DNA of 56,734 nucleotides from positions 1 to 56,734 of the forward strand of contig JAFZRS010000016.1 in assembly GCA_017619715.1 (NCBI GenBank), read 5' to 3'. The stretch is from Oscillospiraceae bacterium (GTDB lineage: Bacteria > Bacillota > Clostridia > Oscillospirales > Oscillospiraceae). How positions within the stretch are numbered: position 1 is the stretch's first letter; the number at the start of each line of letters is the position of its first letter. This document shows, in pieces, positions 25,666 through 36,865 of this stretch. Under the pieces are notes generated by a model. The model had not been told where the DNA came from, searched no databases, and worked only from the letters and a program-made list of their open reading frames with translations. The position numbers and the translations under genes were made by a program.

Positions 25666-26568
25666 ATGTCAAACATAAAAAAGACCGCCATGATCACCGT
25701 CTGCGGCCGCCCCAACGTGGGCAAATCCAGCCTGACCAACGCGCTGGTGGGCGAGAAGGTCGCCATCGTGTCCGCCAAGCCCCAGACCACACGAAACCGC
25801 ATCTGCGGCGTGGTGAACCGAGGCGAGACACAACTGGTTCTACTGGATACGCCGGGACTGCACAAGCCCCGTTCCCGCCTGGGTGATTATATGGTCAAGG
25901 TGGTGCGCCAGAGCTTGAGTGCGGTGGAGTGTGCGCTGCTGCTGGTGGAGCCCATTCCCCACGTAGGCACCCCGGAACAGGTGCTTCTGGAGCGGATACA
26001 GGAGGAAAAGCTCCCGGTGATCCTGTGCATCAACAAGGTAGACACCGTGGAGAAAAAGGACGATCTCCTGGCGGTGATTGCCGCGTACAACGAATCGTAT
26101 CCCGCCTTCGACGCCATCATTCCCATCTCCGCCAAAACCGGCGAAGGACTGGACGAGCTTTTAACGGAGCTTGAAAAATACGCCCAGGCAGGGCCGCAGC
26201 TCTTCCCTGACGGCATGACCACCGATCAGGCGGATTCCCAGGTCTGCGCGGAGATCGTGCGGGAGAAGATGCTGCAGTGCCTTGATAAGGAGATTCCCCA
26301 CGGCACGGCGGTAGAGGTGACCCGCTTTACCGAGCGCGACGACGGCATCATCGACCTGAACGTGACCATCTACTGCGAAAAGAGCACTCACAAGGGCATT
26401 ATCATCGGCAAAAACGGTGATATGATGAAGCGCATCAGCACGCTGGCGCGGCAGGACATCGAGGGCTTTATGGGCACGAAGGTGTATCTGGAAACATGGG
26501 TTAAGGTGAAAGAAAACTGGCGCGACAATGTGCATTTTATTCGCGCGCAGGGCTACAACGAGGAGTAA
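25666..26568 (+). CDS. era: GTPase Era
   Basis: This is a 300-residue essential GTPase that binds 16S rRNA and assists 30S assembly. The G1 loop GRPNVGKSSL, G2 PQTTRNRICGV, G3 DTPGLHKPRSRLG, G4 NKVD and G5 SAKTGEGL are all present. A C-terminal KH domain follows with IIGKNGDMMKRISTLAR. Length and order are normal. It is preceded by a weak SD (GAGGAT) and a 74-bp gap after ybeY, and followed by yqzL and recO as in most Firmicutes. Confidence 0.95.
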   Translation: MSNIKKTAMITVCGRPNVGKSSLTNALVGEKVAIVSAKPQTTRNRICGVVNRGETQLVLLDTPGLHKPRSRLGDYMVKVVRQSLSAVECALLLVEPIPHVGTPEQVLLERIQEEKLPVILCINKVDTVEKKDDLLAVIAAYNESYPAFDAIIPISAKTGEGLDELLTELEKYAQAGPQLFPDGMTTDQADSQVCAEIVREKMLQCLDKEIPHGTAVEVTRFTERDDGIIDLNVTIYCEKSTHKGIIIGKNGDMMKRISTLARQDIEGFMGTKVYLETWVKVKENWRDNVHFIRAQGYNEE

Positions 26569-26629
26569 TATTTGCCAGATATAAGCGTTCACTTTCCACA
26601 CAGAATACACTGTGAGGAGGTGACGTACC

Positions 26630-26797
26630 ATGGACGGGCAATGGGACATTTTCAAAGAAACCGGCGCGCCGGAGCTGTATCTGCTCTGGTTGGCGCAAAA
26701 CCGCGCCGGAGAGCAGGGGGAGGATACCCATGCAGAGCGGAAAAACGGTAACCTATGGACTGATCCTGCGGGAGACGGAGACGAAGGAAACCGATAA
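26630..26797 (+). CDS. yqzL: YqzL-like small protein
   Basis: This is a 55-codon frame beginning at ATG 26630, ten bases after a strong GTGAGGAGGTG site. The start MDGQWDIFKETGAPELYLLW resembles YqzL, a small protein of unknown function encoded between era and recO across Firmicutes. It overlaps the start of recO by 68 bp in another frame. The C-terminal half, inside recO, is unlikely to be conserved; the SD and position are the best support. Confidence 0.7.
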   Translation: MDGQWDIFKETGAPELYLLWLAQNRAGEQGEDTHAERKNGNLWTDPAGDGDEGNR

Positions 26798-27488
26798 AAT
26801 ACTGACCGTGCTGACACCGGATATGGGCAAAATATCGCTGGTGGCGCGCGGTGCAAGGCGCAAAAACAGTCCCCTGGCGGCTTCCTGCCAGCTTCTGGCG
26901 TACTCTGAGCTGACGCTCTACCGCCGGGGAGCGTGGCTGTATTTGTCCGAAGCGTCCACGGTGGAGCTGTTCGGCGGACTGCGCGGCGACATCGAACGGC
27001 TGGCGCTGGCATCCTATTTTGCAGAGCTGACGGAGAGCGTCACCGGCGAGGATCAGCCGGCGGGTGAGGTGTTGCCGCTGCTGCTCAACGCCTTATATGC
27101 GCTGGGTGTACTGGGAAAAGACCCGGCGCTGGTAAAGCCGGTATTTGAACTGCGGCTGATGGCGCTCAGCGGCTTTGAGCCTCTGGCGGAGTGTTGCGGC
27201 GTATGCGGCAGATCTGAACCGGAATCGCCCATGCTGGACGTGGTGCAAGGTACGGTGCATTGCGCCGCCTGCCGCCGGGGCGGAGGGCTGTCTGTGCCGC
27301 TGACAGAAGGCGGCCTTACCGCGCTGCGCCGTGCACTGTACGCAGATCCCAAGCGTCTGTACGCCTTTACACTGGAACCGCCGGCGCTGCGAACATTGGA
27401 TCACGCTTCAGAATCATTTGTAACGGCGCAATTGGAACGGTCGTTCCGCACGCTGGACTATTATAAAAGCATACGCGCAGAGCATTGA
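26730..27488 (+). CDS. recO: DNA repair protein RecO
   Basis: This is a 252-residue recombination mediator that loads RecA with RecR. The N-terminal OB fold opens with TYGLILRETETKETDKILTVLTPDMGKISLVARGARR. A helical domain follows, with a zinc-binding part holding CCGVCG (about 154-159) and CAAC (about 177-180). SD AGGGGGAGG overlaps yqzL, so the two are coupled. Length and motif order are standard. Confidence 0.94.
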   Translation: MQSGKTVTYGLILRETETKETDKILTVLTPDMGKISLVARGARRKNSPLAASCQLLAYSELTLYRRGAWLYLSEASTVELFGGLRGDIERLALASYFAELTESVTGEDQPAGEVLPLLLNALYALGVLGKDPALVKPVFELRLMALSGFEPLAECCGVCGRSEPESPMLDVVQGTVHCAACRRGGGLSVPLTEGGLTALRRALYADPKRLYAFTLEPPALRTLDHASESFVTAQLERSFRTLDYYKSIRAEH

Positions 27489-27500
27489 GGACTACATCAT

Positions 27501-29882
<2,382 letters not shown>

Positions 29883-29956
29883 CCGCTTTTTGTGAAAAAT
29901 GGCAAAATGTTCTTTTGAATTTGGTGCGCTTCGTAAAATTTTTGTGGGAAAGACCA

Positions 29957-29985
29957 TTGCAATTATGCCTTGATGGCGCTATAAT
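29957..29985 (+). promoter_or_regulatory. Sigma-A promoter of the HPr gene
   Basis: TTGCAA (29957-29962), 17-bp spacer, TATAAT (29980-29985), 61 bp before the ATG. Confidence 0.75.
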
Positions 29986-30045
29986 ATCTTTGCAGTAATG
30001 TGAGATTCCATAAAATACGTTGCAATATAAAGGAGATTTGATGGA

Positions 30046-30309
30046 ATGTATACGCAGGAAATTACCGTGAAGAATGAAGTCGGTCTGCACGCCAGACCCG
30101 CTACTTATTTTATTCAGAAGGCCAATGAGTTTAAAAGCGGTATTTGGGTGGAGAAAGAGGAGCGCCGCGTCAACGCCAAGAGCCTGTTGGGCGTCCTCTC
30201 TCTTGGTATCGTACAGGGTACCACCATCACCCTGATCGCTGACGGCTCCGATCAGGAGGAAGCTGTAAAAGCACTGGTGGAGCTGATTGAGAACAATTTT
30301 GGCGAATAA
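30046..30309 (+). CDS. ptsH: Phosphocarrier protein HPr
   Basis: This 87-residue protein has the PEP-dependent phosphorylation site GLHARPA (His 15) and the regulatory NAKSLLGVLSLG (Ser 46), the two hallmarks of Firmicute HPr used in sugar PTS transport and carbon catabolite control. Crh lacks His 15, so this is HPr. It is monocistronic, with its own promoter and terminator and no enzyme I (ptsI) gene next to it. SD AAAGGAG is ten bases before the ATG. Confidence 0.92.
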   Translation: MYTQEITVKNEVGLHARPATYFIQKANEFKSGIWVEKEERRVNAKSLLGVLSLGIVQGTTITLIADGSDQEEAVKALVELIENNFGE

Positions 30310-30337
30310 TCCGCATAACGTCCCGTTGTACAAAGGA

Positions 30338-30368
30338 AACCGGCGCGACCTTCTGTGTCGCGCCGGTT
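30338..30368. terminator. Terminator between ptsH and convergent uvrC
   Basis: AACCGGCGCGAC pairs with GTCGCGCCGGTT around a seven-base loop. Modest T-richness follows on both strands, so it may serve both genes. Confidence 0.75.
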
Positions 30369-30380
30369 CTTATTGTGTAT

Positions 30381-32213
30381 TTACGCTTTTGCATGCGGGT
30401 GGAACTTCTCATAGACGGCTTGCGCCGTATTTTTCGGGATCACGGCGGCAAGCTCCGCCACTGTTGCTTGTGTGACGGCGGTAACGGTGCCAAAGGCTTT
30501 CAGCAGCGCCTTCTTTCGCGCCTGTCCCAGTCCGGGAATACCGTCCAGCTTACTGCGGTAGATCCCGCGCGTGTGCTTTTGCCGGTGGTAGGTGATGGCA
30601 AAACGGTGTACTTCCTCCTGTATCCGCCCGATCAGGGCAAACAGCGGCGGATTGTTCCGTATCCCCAGTTCCTGTCCCGCTACGGTCACGAGTGCGCGGG
30701 TGCGGTGACGATCGTCTTTCACCATGCCCAGGATGGGAATGTCCAGTCCCAACGCTGTGACGGCGTTCTGCGCGGCACGGGCGTGGTTTTCTCCGCCGTC
30801 GATCAGCATAAGATCGGGCAGCGGCGTGAATTTCTCATCGCCGTCCAGATAATGGCGCAGCCGCCGGTCCAGTACCTCTCCCATGGCGGCGTAATCGTCC
30901 GGCGCGCTCAGCGTCTTGATTTGAAAACGGCGGTAATCGCGCTTCAGCGGTCTTCCGTCCTGAAAAACCACCATGGACGCCACCATGTCATCGGAACGCA
31001 AATTGGAGATATCGTAGGACTCCAGACGCCGGGGCGGCGCGGATAAACCTGCCAGAGACGCCAGATCTTCCAGTGTTTTACTGATCCGCTCACTCTCCGA
31101 GGTGGCGCGTTCCGCCTCCTCACGGGCATTGCGCTGCGCCATGATGACCAATGCGTTGCGCTCGCCCCGCTTGGGACAGCGCAGCGTCACACGGTGTCCC
31201 GCCTGCTCGCCGAGTACGGCGGCAAAGGTGTCCGCTCCCTCCCAGAGGGAAGGGAGCACCAGCTCTCGCGGCAGCACGGTGCGGGAGAGATAATACTGGC
31301 TCAATACGGCGGAAAGAATCTCCGCCTCACCCTCATCGGCGGCGGCAGGAAACACCTGTACCTCCCGACCCAGCACGTTGCCGTTTTCAATGTGCAGCAC
31401 GGCACAACCACAGCGCACCTGTCCGGCGTAGACGCCCCACACGTCGGTATCGGCGCAGACACCGGCAATGACCTGCTGCTGTTTGCGCAGCAGCTCCAGC
31501 GCTCGCACCCGATCCCGGAGCTGGGCGGCTGTTTCAAACTGAAGATCCTCGGCGGCGCGCTCCATTTGCTCGGTTAGTTCCTCGGAGAGTTGACGCATTT
31601 TTCCGCTCAGCAGACGGCATGCCTGTTCCATGCGCTCCCGGTACACCGCCTCGCCGGGTCCGTCTTTGCGGCAAAAACCGTCGCACTTGCCGATATGATA
31701 ATTCAGACAGGGGCGCTCCTTTCCGATATCCCGGGGAAATTGACGGCGGCAGGTAGGTATTTTCAAGGCGGCGCATACGGCGTCGATTGCCGCGCGCGTC
31801 TCCTGCCGGGCGCCAAAGGGACCGAAATACCGTGCGCCGTCGTCCGCCGCCTTCCCCACCAGCGTCAATCGGGGATAGGGTACGTCCCGTGGCAGGCGCA
31901 CGAAGGGGTAGCCCTTGTCGTCTTTGAGCAGAATATTATAGCGGGGCTGGTGGTGCTTGATGAGGGAGTTTTCCAACACCAGCGCCTCAAACTCGGAGCG
32001 AACAAAGATGGTATCGAAATGATCCACCTGCGACACCATGGCGCGGGTCTTTTCATTGTGAGAGGCGCTGTCTTGAAAATACTGGCTGACCCTGTTTTTC
32101 AGCTTCTTTGCCTTCCCCACATAGATAACCTTGCCGGACTTGTCCATCATCAGGTACACACCCGGTGCAAGAGGCAGATCGTTTGCCATTTGCCGCAGCT
32201 CGCTTCGCGTCAC
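30381..32213 (-). CDS. uvrC: UvrABC system protein C
   Basis: This is the nuclease subunit of nucleotide excision repair. The start is GTG 32213 (VTRSELRQMANDLPLAPGVY, with GGAGGGG upstream), which aligns with the usual family start and gives 610 residues; the longer frame is not supported. The GIY-YIG nuclease domain (LAPGVYLMMDKSGKVIYVGKA) makes the 3' cut. A cysteine-rich part (CRRQFPRDIGKERPCLNYHIGKCDGFC), a UvrB-binding coiled coil near 200-235, an RNase-H-like domain (5' cut) and a C-terminal HhH region (IPGLGQARKKALLKAFG) follow in order. Confidence 0.95.
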   Translation of the reverse strand: MTRSELRQMANDLPLAPGVYLMMDKSGKVIYVGKAKKLKNRVSQYFQDSASHNEKTRAMVSQVDHFDTIFVRSEFEALVLENSLIKHHQPRYNILLKDDKGYPFVRLPRDVPYPRLTLVGKAADDGARYFGPFGARQETRAAIDAVCAALKIPTCRRQFPRDIGKERPCLNYHIGKCDGFCRKDGPGEAVYRERMEQACRLLSGKMRQLSEELTEQMERAAEDLQFETAAQLRDRVRALELLRKQQQVIAGVCADTDVWGVYAGQVRCGCAVLHIENGNVLGREVQVFPAAADEGEAEILSAVLSQYYLSRTVLPRELVLPSLWEGADTFAAVLGEQAGHRVTLRCPKRGERNALVIMAQRNAREEAERATSESERISKTLEDLASLAGLSAPPRRLESYDISNLRSDDMVASMVVFQDGRPLKRDYRRFQIKTLSAPDDYAAMGEVLDRRLRHYLDGDEKFTPLPDLMLIDGGENHARAAQNAVTALGLDIPILGMVKDDRHRTRALVTVAGQELGIRNNPPLFALIGRIQEEVHRFAITYHRQKHTRGIYRSKLDGIPGLGQARKKALLKAFGTVTAVTQATVAELAAVIPKNTAQAVYEKFHPHAKA

Positions 32214-32247
32214 AATGCGCCCCTCCTCTCCTCGCAGACTCGGTTTT

Positions 32248-32276
32248 AGTATAGCATGGTACAAGTCCGCTGACAA
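32248..32276 (-). promoter_or_regulatory. Promoter of uvrC
   Basis: On the minus strand TTGTCA (32271-32276), 17-bp spacer, TATACT (32248-32253), about 35 bp before the GTG start. No LexA-like box is obvious. Confidence 0.65.
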
Positions 32277-32348
32277 GGTTGCTTTTTGTCGGTTATATCC
32301 CTATAATTGCAGGGCTGTAATTTGCCCCCGAACGCGGCTAAATCTCCC

Positions 32349-32377
32349 TTTACAGGGCGCGCGTTTTTGGATATAAT
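32349..32377 (+). promoter_or_regulatory. Promoter of prfB
   Basis: TTTACA (32349-32354), 17-bp spacer, TATAAT (32372-32377), 35 bp before the start codon. Confidence 0.65.
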
Positions 32378-32412
32378 AAGAAAAAAGACTCTTGAATGAC
32401 AGGAGAGACAAT

Positions 32413-33537
32413 ATGGCAGTCATTGAATATGATGAGTATAAGCAGAAGCTGTTGGCATTGGAAAATACGCTGGGTGAACTGGAAAAGGCGTTAGGCATCC
32501 CAAAAGCCCGGGAGGAACTGTCCGCACTGCAAAAGGAGACGGAGAGCGAGGGCTTTTGGAACGATTTGGAGCGCAGTCAAAAGGTCTCCCAGCAGATCAA
32601 GCGTCTGGAAAACCGGATCAAAAAGCACGATCGGCTGCTGGGCGACTGGCAGGACTGCCTGACGTTGTGCGAGATGGGACAGGAGGAGGACGACGCCTCC
32701 CTTTTAGAGGACGTGGTCAGCGGATATGACACGCTCCAGAAGGAAATCAGTGAACGGCGGCTTGCCGCCCTGCTTTCCGGAGAATACGACGGCAACAACG
32801 CTATCTTGACGTTCCACGCCGGCGCGGGCGGCACCGAGGCACAGGATTGGGCGGAGATGCTCTACCGCATGTATACGCGTTGGGCGGAGCGCCATGGCTA
32901 CACCTATCAGCTCATGGACTACGAGGCGGGCGATGAGGCAGGCATCAAATCCGCCACCATTCTCATTGAGGGGGAAAACGCCTACGGCTACCTCAAAAGT
33001 GAAAACGATGTACACCGTCTGGTGCGCGTCAGTCCCTTTGACGCCAACGCACGCCGCCAGACCTCTTTCGCGGCGCTGGAGGTCATGCCGGAGCTGCCGG
33101 ACGACAGCGATATTGAGATCCGCCCCGAAGATATCGAAATGCAGGCGTGCCGTTCCTCCGGCGCGGGCGGACAGCACATCAACAAGACCAGCTCCGCTGT
33201 GCGTTTGACGCATCTGCCCACCGGCATTGTGGTGTTCTGCCAGACGGAGCGCAGTCAGTTCCAGAACCGGGACAACGCCATGAAAATGCTGCGCGCCCGA
33301 TTGGCGGAGCTGAAGCTCCAACAGCACGCCGAGAAGATCAGCGATCTCAAAGGCGTGCAGATGAAAATCGAGTGGGGCAGTCAGATCCGTTCCTATGTAT
33401 TCATGCCCTACACCCTTGCCAAGGATACCCGTACCGGCTACGAAATGGGCAACATTCAAGCGGTGATGGACGGCGACATCGACGGCTTTATCAACGCCTA
33501 TCTGACCGCCGCCGCCAACGGTGAGCTGAAAAAGTAA
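32413..33537 (+). CDS. prfB: Peptide chain release factor 2
   Basis: This 374-residue factor recognises UGA and UAA. It has the RF2 SPF tripeptide (RVSPFDANARR, about residue 206) and the catalytic GGQ loop (SSGAGGQHINKTSSAVRLTH, about 251). The start at 32413 (MAVIEYDEYKQKL) has AGGAGAG upstream. In many bacteria prfB needs a programmed +1 frameshift near codon 25; here the N-terminal region (LENTLGELEKALGIPKAREEL) is in one continuous frame, so that autoregulation is absent. Confidence 0.95.
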   Translation: MAVIEYDEYKQKLLALENTLGELEKALGIPKAREELSALQKETESEGFWNDLERSQKVSQQIKRLENRIKKHDRLLGDWQDCLTLCEMGQEEDDASLLEDVVSGYDTLQKEISERRLAALLSGEYDGNNAILTFHAGAGGTEAQDWAEMLYRMYTRWAERHGYTYQLMDYEAGDEAGIKSATILIEGENAYGYLKSENDVHRLVRVSPFDANARRQTSFAALEVMPELPDDSDIEIRPEDIEMQACRSSGAGGQHINKTSSAVRLTHLPTGIVVFCQTERSQFQNRDNAMKMLRARLAELKLQQHAEKISDLKGVQMKIEWGSQIRSYVFMPYTLAKDTRTGYEMGNIQAVMDGDIDGFINAYLTAAANGELKK

Positions 33538-33560
33538 AATGCCCTATATGAAACAGCATC

Positions 33561-33592
33561 GGGCGCTCCCCTTTTGGGGAGCGCCCGTTTTT
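33561..33592 (+). terminator. Terminator of prfB
   Basis: GGGCGCTCCCC, TTTT loop, GGGGAGCGCCC, then GTTTTT. Confidence 0.92.
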
Positions 33593-33606
33593 GCTGATAC
33601 AGAAGA

Positions 33607-34290
33607 TCAGCCAATATATTCCGAGGGGTCGATACTCTCCCCGTCGCGGCTGACGGAGAAATGCAGATGCGGACCCATGGTGGTCTCCGCCGTGGCGGTA
33701 GAACCCACGTAACCGATGATATCACCGGCGGAAACAGCCTGATCCACACTTACAGGCGGATTAGTCTGCAGGCTGCTGTACTGGGTGGTGTAGCCGCCGC
33801 TGTGCTCGATGAGTACAGTGGTACCCATCAGCTCATCGTTTACCACGGCGCGCACCACGCCGCCGGAGGCGGTTTTCACCGCGTCACCTTCCCCTGCCTG
33901 AATATCCACACCGTTGTGAGTGCGCCAGTCCGCCATAGTCTCATCATAAATCAGTTCCGTCATGCTGAATACCGTCATCGTGGTACCGTCCAGCGGCGAG
34001 ATCACCTGCGGCACCAGATCTTCCGGCTCCGGCACGATTTCCGGCTCGGTCTCTATGGGAGTGGGGAGGATTTCCACTTCCTCGGGCTGTATCACCGGCG
34101 CTACCGGGTCGGGATCCGCCCGTACCACCGGCGGCGTCTCCTCCGCCGGATTGTCTGTGGTGTTTTTTCCGGGGGCAGAGGTCATAACCCAGGTGACTGC
34201 TCCCGCGATCACCGCGCACATAGCAAGGGCTATGTAGCCGCCCTTGCCGCGCATCGCCGATCCGGCGCTGCGTCTATTCTTTTCACTCAT
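33607..34290 (-). CDS. M23 (LytM) family peptidase, SpoIIQ-like
   Basis: The start at 34290 follows AAGGAAGG. The 227-residue protein has one membrane segment (about 17-38, YIALAMCAVIAGAVTWVM), a Pro/Glu-rich linker (about 40-90) and a LytM domain with WRTHNGVDIQAGEG, VLIEHSGGYTTQYSSL and GPHLHFSVSRDG. His and Asp of HNGVD and the HLHF motif are present, so the zinc site could be complete. A single N-terminal anchor, acidic linker and LytM domain is the layout of SpoIIQ, the forespore partner of SpoIIIAH. A promoter of sigma-F type lies upstream. No spoIIIA genes are in the window. Confidence 0.85.
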   Translation of the reverse strand: MSEKNRRSAGSAMRGKGGYIALAMCAVIAGAVTWVMTSAPGKNTTDNPAEETPPVVRADPDPVAPVIQPEEVEILPTPIETEPEIVPEPEDLVPQVISPLDGTTMTVFSMTELIYDETMADWRTHNGVDIQAGEGDAVKTASGGVVRAVVNDELMGTTVLIEHSGGYTTQYSSLQTNPPVSVDQAVSAGDIIGYVGSTATAETTMGPHLHFSVSRDGESIDPSEYIG

Positions 34291-34378
34291 AACCGTACCT
34301 TCCTTTCCGGGCTTGCCCGATCGCCGCATATATCCGGTGGCGGCACACCAGATAATCCTTCATAGGATCTCTGCCGTA

Positions 34379-34407
34379 AGTATGGACGGCGCAACAGCAT
34401 TTTATAC
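34379..34407 (-). promoter_or_regulatory. Sigma-F/G-like promoter of the SpoIIQ-like gene
   Basis: On the minus strand GTATA (34403-34407), 15-bp spacer, GTCCATACT (34379-34387). The forespore consensus is GYATA, N14-16, GGNNANANT; one mismatch. Confidence 0.4.
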
Positions 34408-34410
34408 ATA

Positions 34411-34450
34411 AAAAATGATACCCGGAGAGGTTTTCTCCGGGTATCATTTT
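34411..34450 (-). terminator. Terminator of the glycolytic operon (after gpmI)
   Basis: TGATACCCGGAGA pairs with TCTCCGGGTATCA, with A/T runs on both flanks. On the minus strand the stem is followed by TTTTTT, ten bases after the gpmI stop. Confidence 0.9.
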
Positions 34451-34460
34451 GTTTGTTTGC

Positions 34461-35972
34461 TCACTTAACAATCAGTGTTTTGCCGTCCATCTCCGGCGGA
34501 CACGCCAGCCCCATCACGTCCAAAATAGTGGGTGCGATATCCGCCAGACGCCCGTGCCGCAGTTCTTTACCCGCGCCGCACAGAATGAACGGAACGGGGT
34601 TGGTGGTATGCGCTGTCATGGGAGAGCCGTCCGACTGCGCCATAACCTCAGCGTTGCCATGGTCAGCTGTAATCATGGCAATGCCACCCATCTCCAGTGT
34701 GGCGTCCACCACGCGTCCTACGCACTCGTCCACTGTCTCCACTGCTTTTACGGCGGCTTCCAGCACACCGGTGTGACCGACCATGTCGCAGTTGGCAAAA
34801 TTCAAAATCACCACGTCGTACGCGCCGGAGCGGATTCGCTCCACACACTTGTCGCACACCTCATAGGCGCTCATCTCCGGCTGGAGATCGTACGTCGCCA
34901 CCTTGGGCGACGCCACCAGCACCCTATCTTCACCGGGATACTGTGTCTCCACGCCGCCGTTGAAGAAGAAGGTGACGTGGGCGTATTTCTCCGTCTCGGC
35001 AATGCGCAGCTGGGTAAGACCCAGCGAACTGAGATACTCACCCAGACCGTTGTTCACCCGGACTCGCGGCCACGCCACGCTCACATTGGGCATGGACGCA
35101 TCGTACTCGGTGTTGCAGACATAGATGGTGGGGAAAAACTCCCGCTGAAAACCGTCAAAATCGGGATCGACGATGGCGCGGGTGATCTCCCGGGCGCGGT
35201 CGGGGCGGAAATTGAAGAAGATCACGCTGTCGTTATCCGAGATCGTCCCCTCACCGTCGCACACCACCGGCTCTACAAACTCGTCGGTGACGCCGGCATC
35301 GTAAGAGCGCGCCACTGCGTCCACGGGATCGGCGTTCTGGATCCCCTCACCGTATACCATAGCGTCATAGGCGCGGGAAAGACGCTCCCAGCGTTTGTCG
35401 CGATCCATGGCGTAGTAGCGTCCCATCACCGTGGCGATCTTGCCCACACCCAACTCCGCGCATTTGCGCACCAGCGCCGCCACAAAATCCTTGCCGCTGG
35501 TGGGCGAAACGTCGCGACCGTCCAGGAAGCAATGGATATACACACGGGTGAGTCCCTTGTCCTTCGCCATGCGCAGCAGCGCATAAAGATGCTCGATGTG
35601 GGAATGAACGCCGCCGTCGCTCAAAAGGCCGTACAGGTGCAGGGCAGTCCCCTTCTGCACACATGCGTCCATAGCCTGATTGTACGCCGGGTTTTGGAAG
35701 AACGAGCCGTCGTCGATGGCGCGGCTGATGCGGGGCAGATCCTGAAAGACCACTCGCCCGCCGCCGATATTGGTATGCCCTACCTCGCTGTTGCCCATCT
35801 GCCCGTCGGGCAGACCTACGTCCAATCCGCTGGCGGAAAGCGTGGTGTGGGCATACTCCCGAAACAGCCGATCCAACACCGGCGTGTTTGCCAGCGATAC
35901 CGCGTTGGTACTGCCGCTTCCCGTCAGACCGAATCCGTCCATGATAACCAAAGTGGTCGGTGTTTTACTCAT
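34461..35972 (-). CDS. gpmI: 2,3-bisphosphoglycerate-independent phosphoglycerate mutase
   Basis: This 503-residue manganese-dependent glycolytic enzyme converts 3- to 2-phosphoglycerate. The alkaline-phosphatase-like metal and Ser-nucleophile motifs are present: MDGFGL at the start, GQMGNSEVGHTNIGGGR with the catalytic Ser, HCFLDGRDVSPTSG, FFNFRPDRARE, NCDMVGHTG and TADHGNAE. SD GGAGG before ATG 35972. It is the last gene of trmL-pgk-tpiA-gpmI. Eno, the next step, is about 11.5 kb away on the plus strand. Confidence 0.96.
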   Translation of the reverse strand: MSKTPTTLVIMDGFGLTGSGSTNAVSLANTPVLDRLFREYAHTTLSASGLDVGLPDGQMGNSEVGHTNIGGGRVVFQDLPRISRAIDDGSFFQNPAYNQAMDACVQKGTALHLYGLLSDGGVHSHIEHLYALLRMAKDKGLTRVYIHCFLDGRDVSPTSGKDFVAALVRKCAELGVGKIATVMGRYYAMDRDKRWERLSRAYDAMVYGEGIQNADPVDAVARSYDAGVTDEFVEPVVCDGEGTISDNDSVIFFNFRPDRAREITRAIVDPDFDGFQREFFPTIYVCNTEYDASMPNVSVAWPRVRVNNGLGEYLSSLGLTQLRIAETEKYAHVTFFFNGGVETQYPGEDRVLVASPKVATYDLQPEMSAYEVCDKCVERIRSGAYDVVILNFANCDMVGHTGVLEAAVKAVETVDECVGRVVDATLEMGGIAMITADHGNAEVMAQSDGSPMTAHTTNPVPFILCGAGKELRHGRLADIAPTILDVMGLACPPEMDGKTLIVK

Positions 35973-36032
35973 GCAAAAACCTCCGTCAAATTGCCCGCGG
36001 GGCGATCCGTATACGTTTCGCGCAAGCGCCGC

Positions 36033-36806
36033 TCAGTCCTGATTGGCGGCGTTGACAATATCGGTAAAGTCCTTGGCTTTGAGCGCCGCGCCGCCGATCA
36101 ATCCGCCGTCGATATCAAGCTGGGACAGCAGCTCCGCGGCATTGGAGGGCTTCATGGATCCGCCGTACTGAATGGTAACGGAACGGGCGATACGCGCGCC
36201 GTACAGATGACGAATGGTGGTGCGGATCAGCGTGCAGACCTCGGCTGCCTGCTCGGCGGTGGCGTTTTTGCCGGTACCGATCGCCCACACGGGCTCATAG
36301 GCGATAACGCACTTGCGCACCTTCTCGGCAGGCACGCCGTACAGCGCGCTCTTAACCTGCAAGGCAATGAGCTCCATGGTGATCCCCATCTCGCGCTGTT
36401 CCAGGCTCTCGCCCACACAGATGATGGGGTGCAGACCCGCTTCCAGCGCGGTATGTACCTTCTTGTTGACGGACACATCTGTCTCGCCGAAATACTGCCG
36501 GCGCTCACTGTGACCGATGATCACGTACTTCACGCCCAGATCCTTCAGCATATCGGCGGACACCTCGCCGGTGTACGCGCCGGACTTCTCATAAAACAGG
36601 TTCTCCGCACCAATGGACACGCGCATATCCTTGAACGCCTTGACGGCGGTCTGAATGTTCACAGCGGGCACGCACACGACCACTTCGCACCACTTGGCTT
36701 TGGGCAGAACGGTCTTGAGCTCCTCGGCAAACTTCTTGGTCTCACCGGCGGTTTTGTTCATCTTCCAGTTTCCGGCAATAACAGTTTTACGGTATCTGCG
36801 ATTCAT
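36033..36806 (-). CDS. tpiA: Triosephosphate isomerase
   Basis: This 257-residue TIM-barrel enzyme interconverts dihydroxyacetone phosphate and glyceraldehyde 3-phosphate. The N-terminal AGNWKMNKT carries the catalytic Lys, [13 protein letters not shown] the His, and [12 protein letters not shown] the Glu. The start at 36806 ([14 protein letters not shown]) follows AGAGGAG; an upstream in-frame codon at 36854 is not needed. It lies 59 bp after pgk and 60 bp before gpmI, all on the minus strand. Confidence 0.96.
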   Translation of the reverse strand: MNRRYRKTVIAGNWKMNKTAGETKKFAEELKTVLPKAKWCEVVVCVPAVNIQTAVKAFKDMRVSIGAENLFYEKSGAYTGEVSADMLKDLGVKYVIIGHSERRQYFGETDVSVNKKVHTALEAGLHPIICVGESLEQREMGITMELIALQVKSALYGVPAEKVRKCVIAYEPVWAIGTGKNATAEQAAEVCTLIRTTIRHLYGARIARSVTIQYGGSMKPSNAAELLSQLDIDGGLIGGAALKAKDFTDIVNAANQD

Positions 36807-36865
36807 AGTATGACTCCTCTTTCTTTCTATATGATAGTTTTGTGCCTTGGGCACAAATAATTACT

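Noticed and set aside
32413..32500. Programmed +1 frameshift in prfB
   Set aside because: The N-terminal region reads in a single frame from an ATG with a good SD; no in-frame TGA with a CTT slippery site is present.
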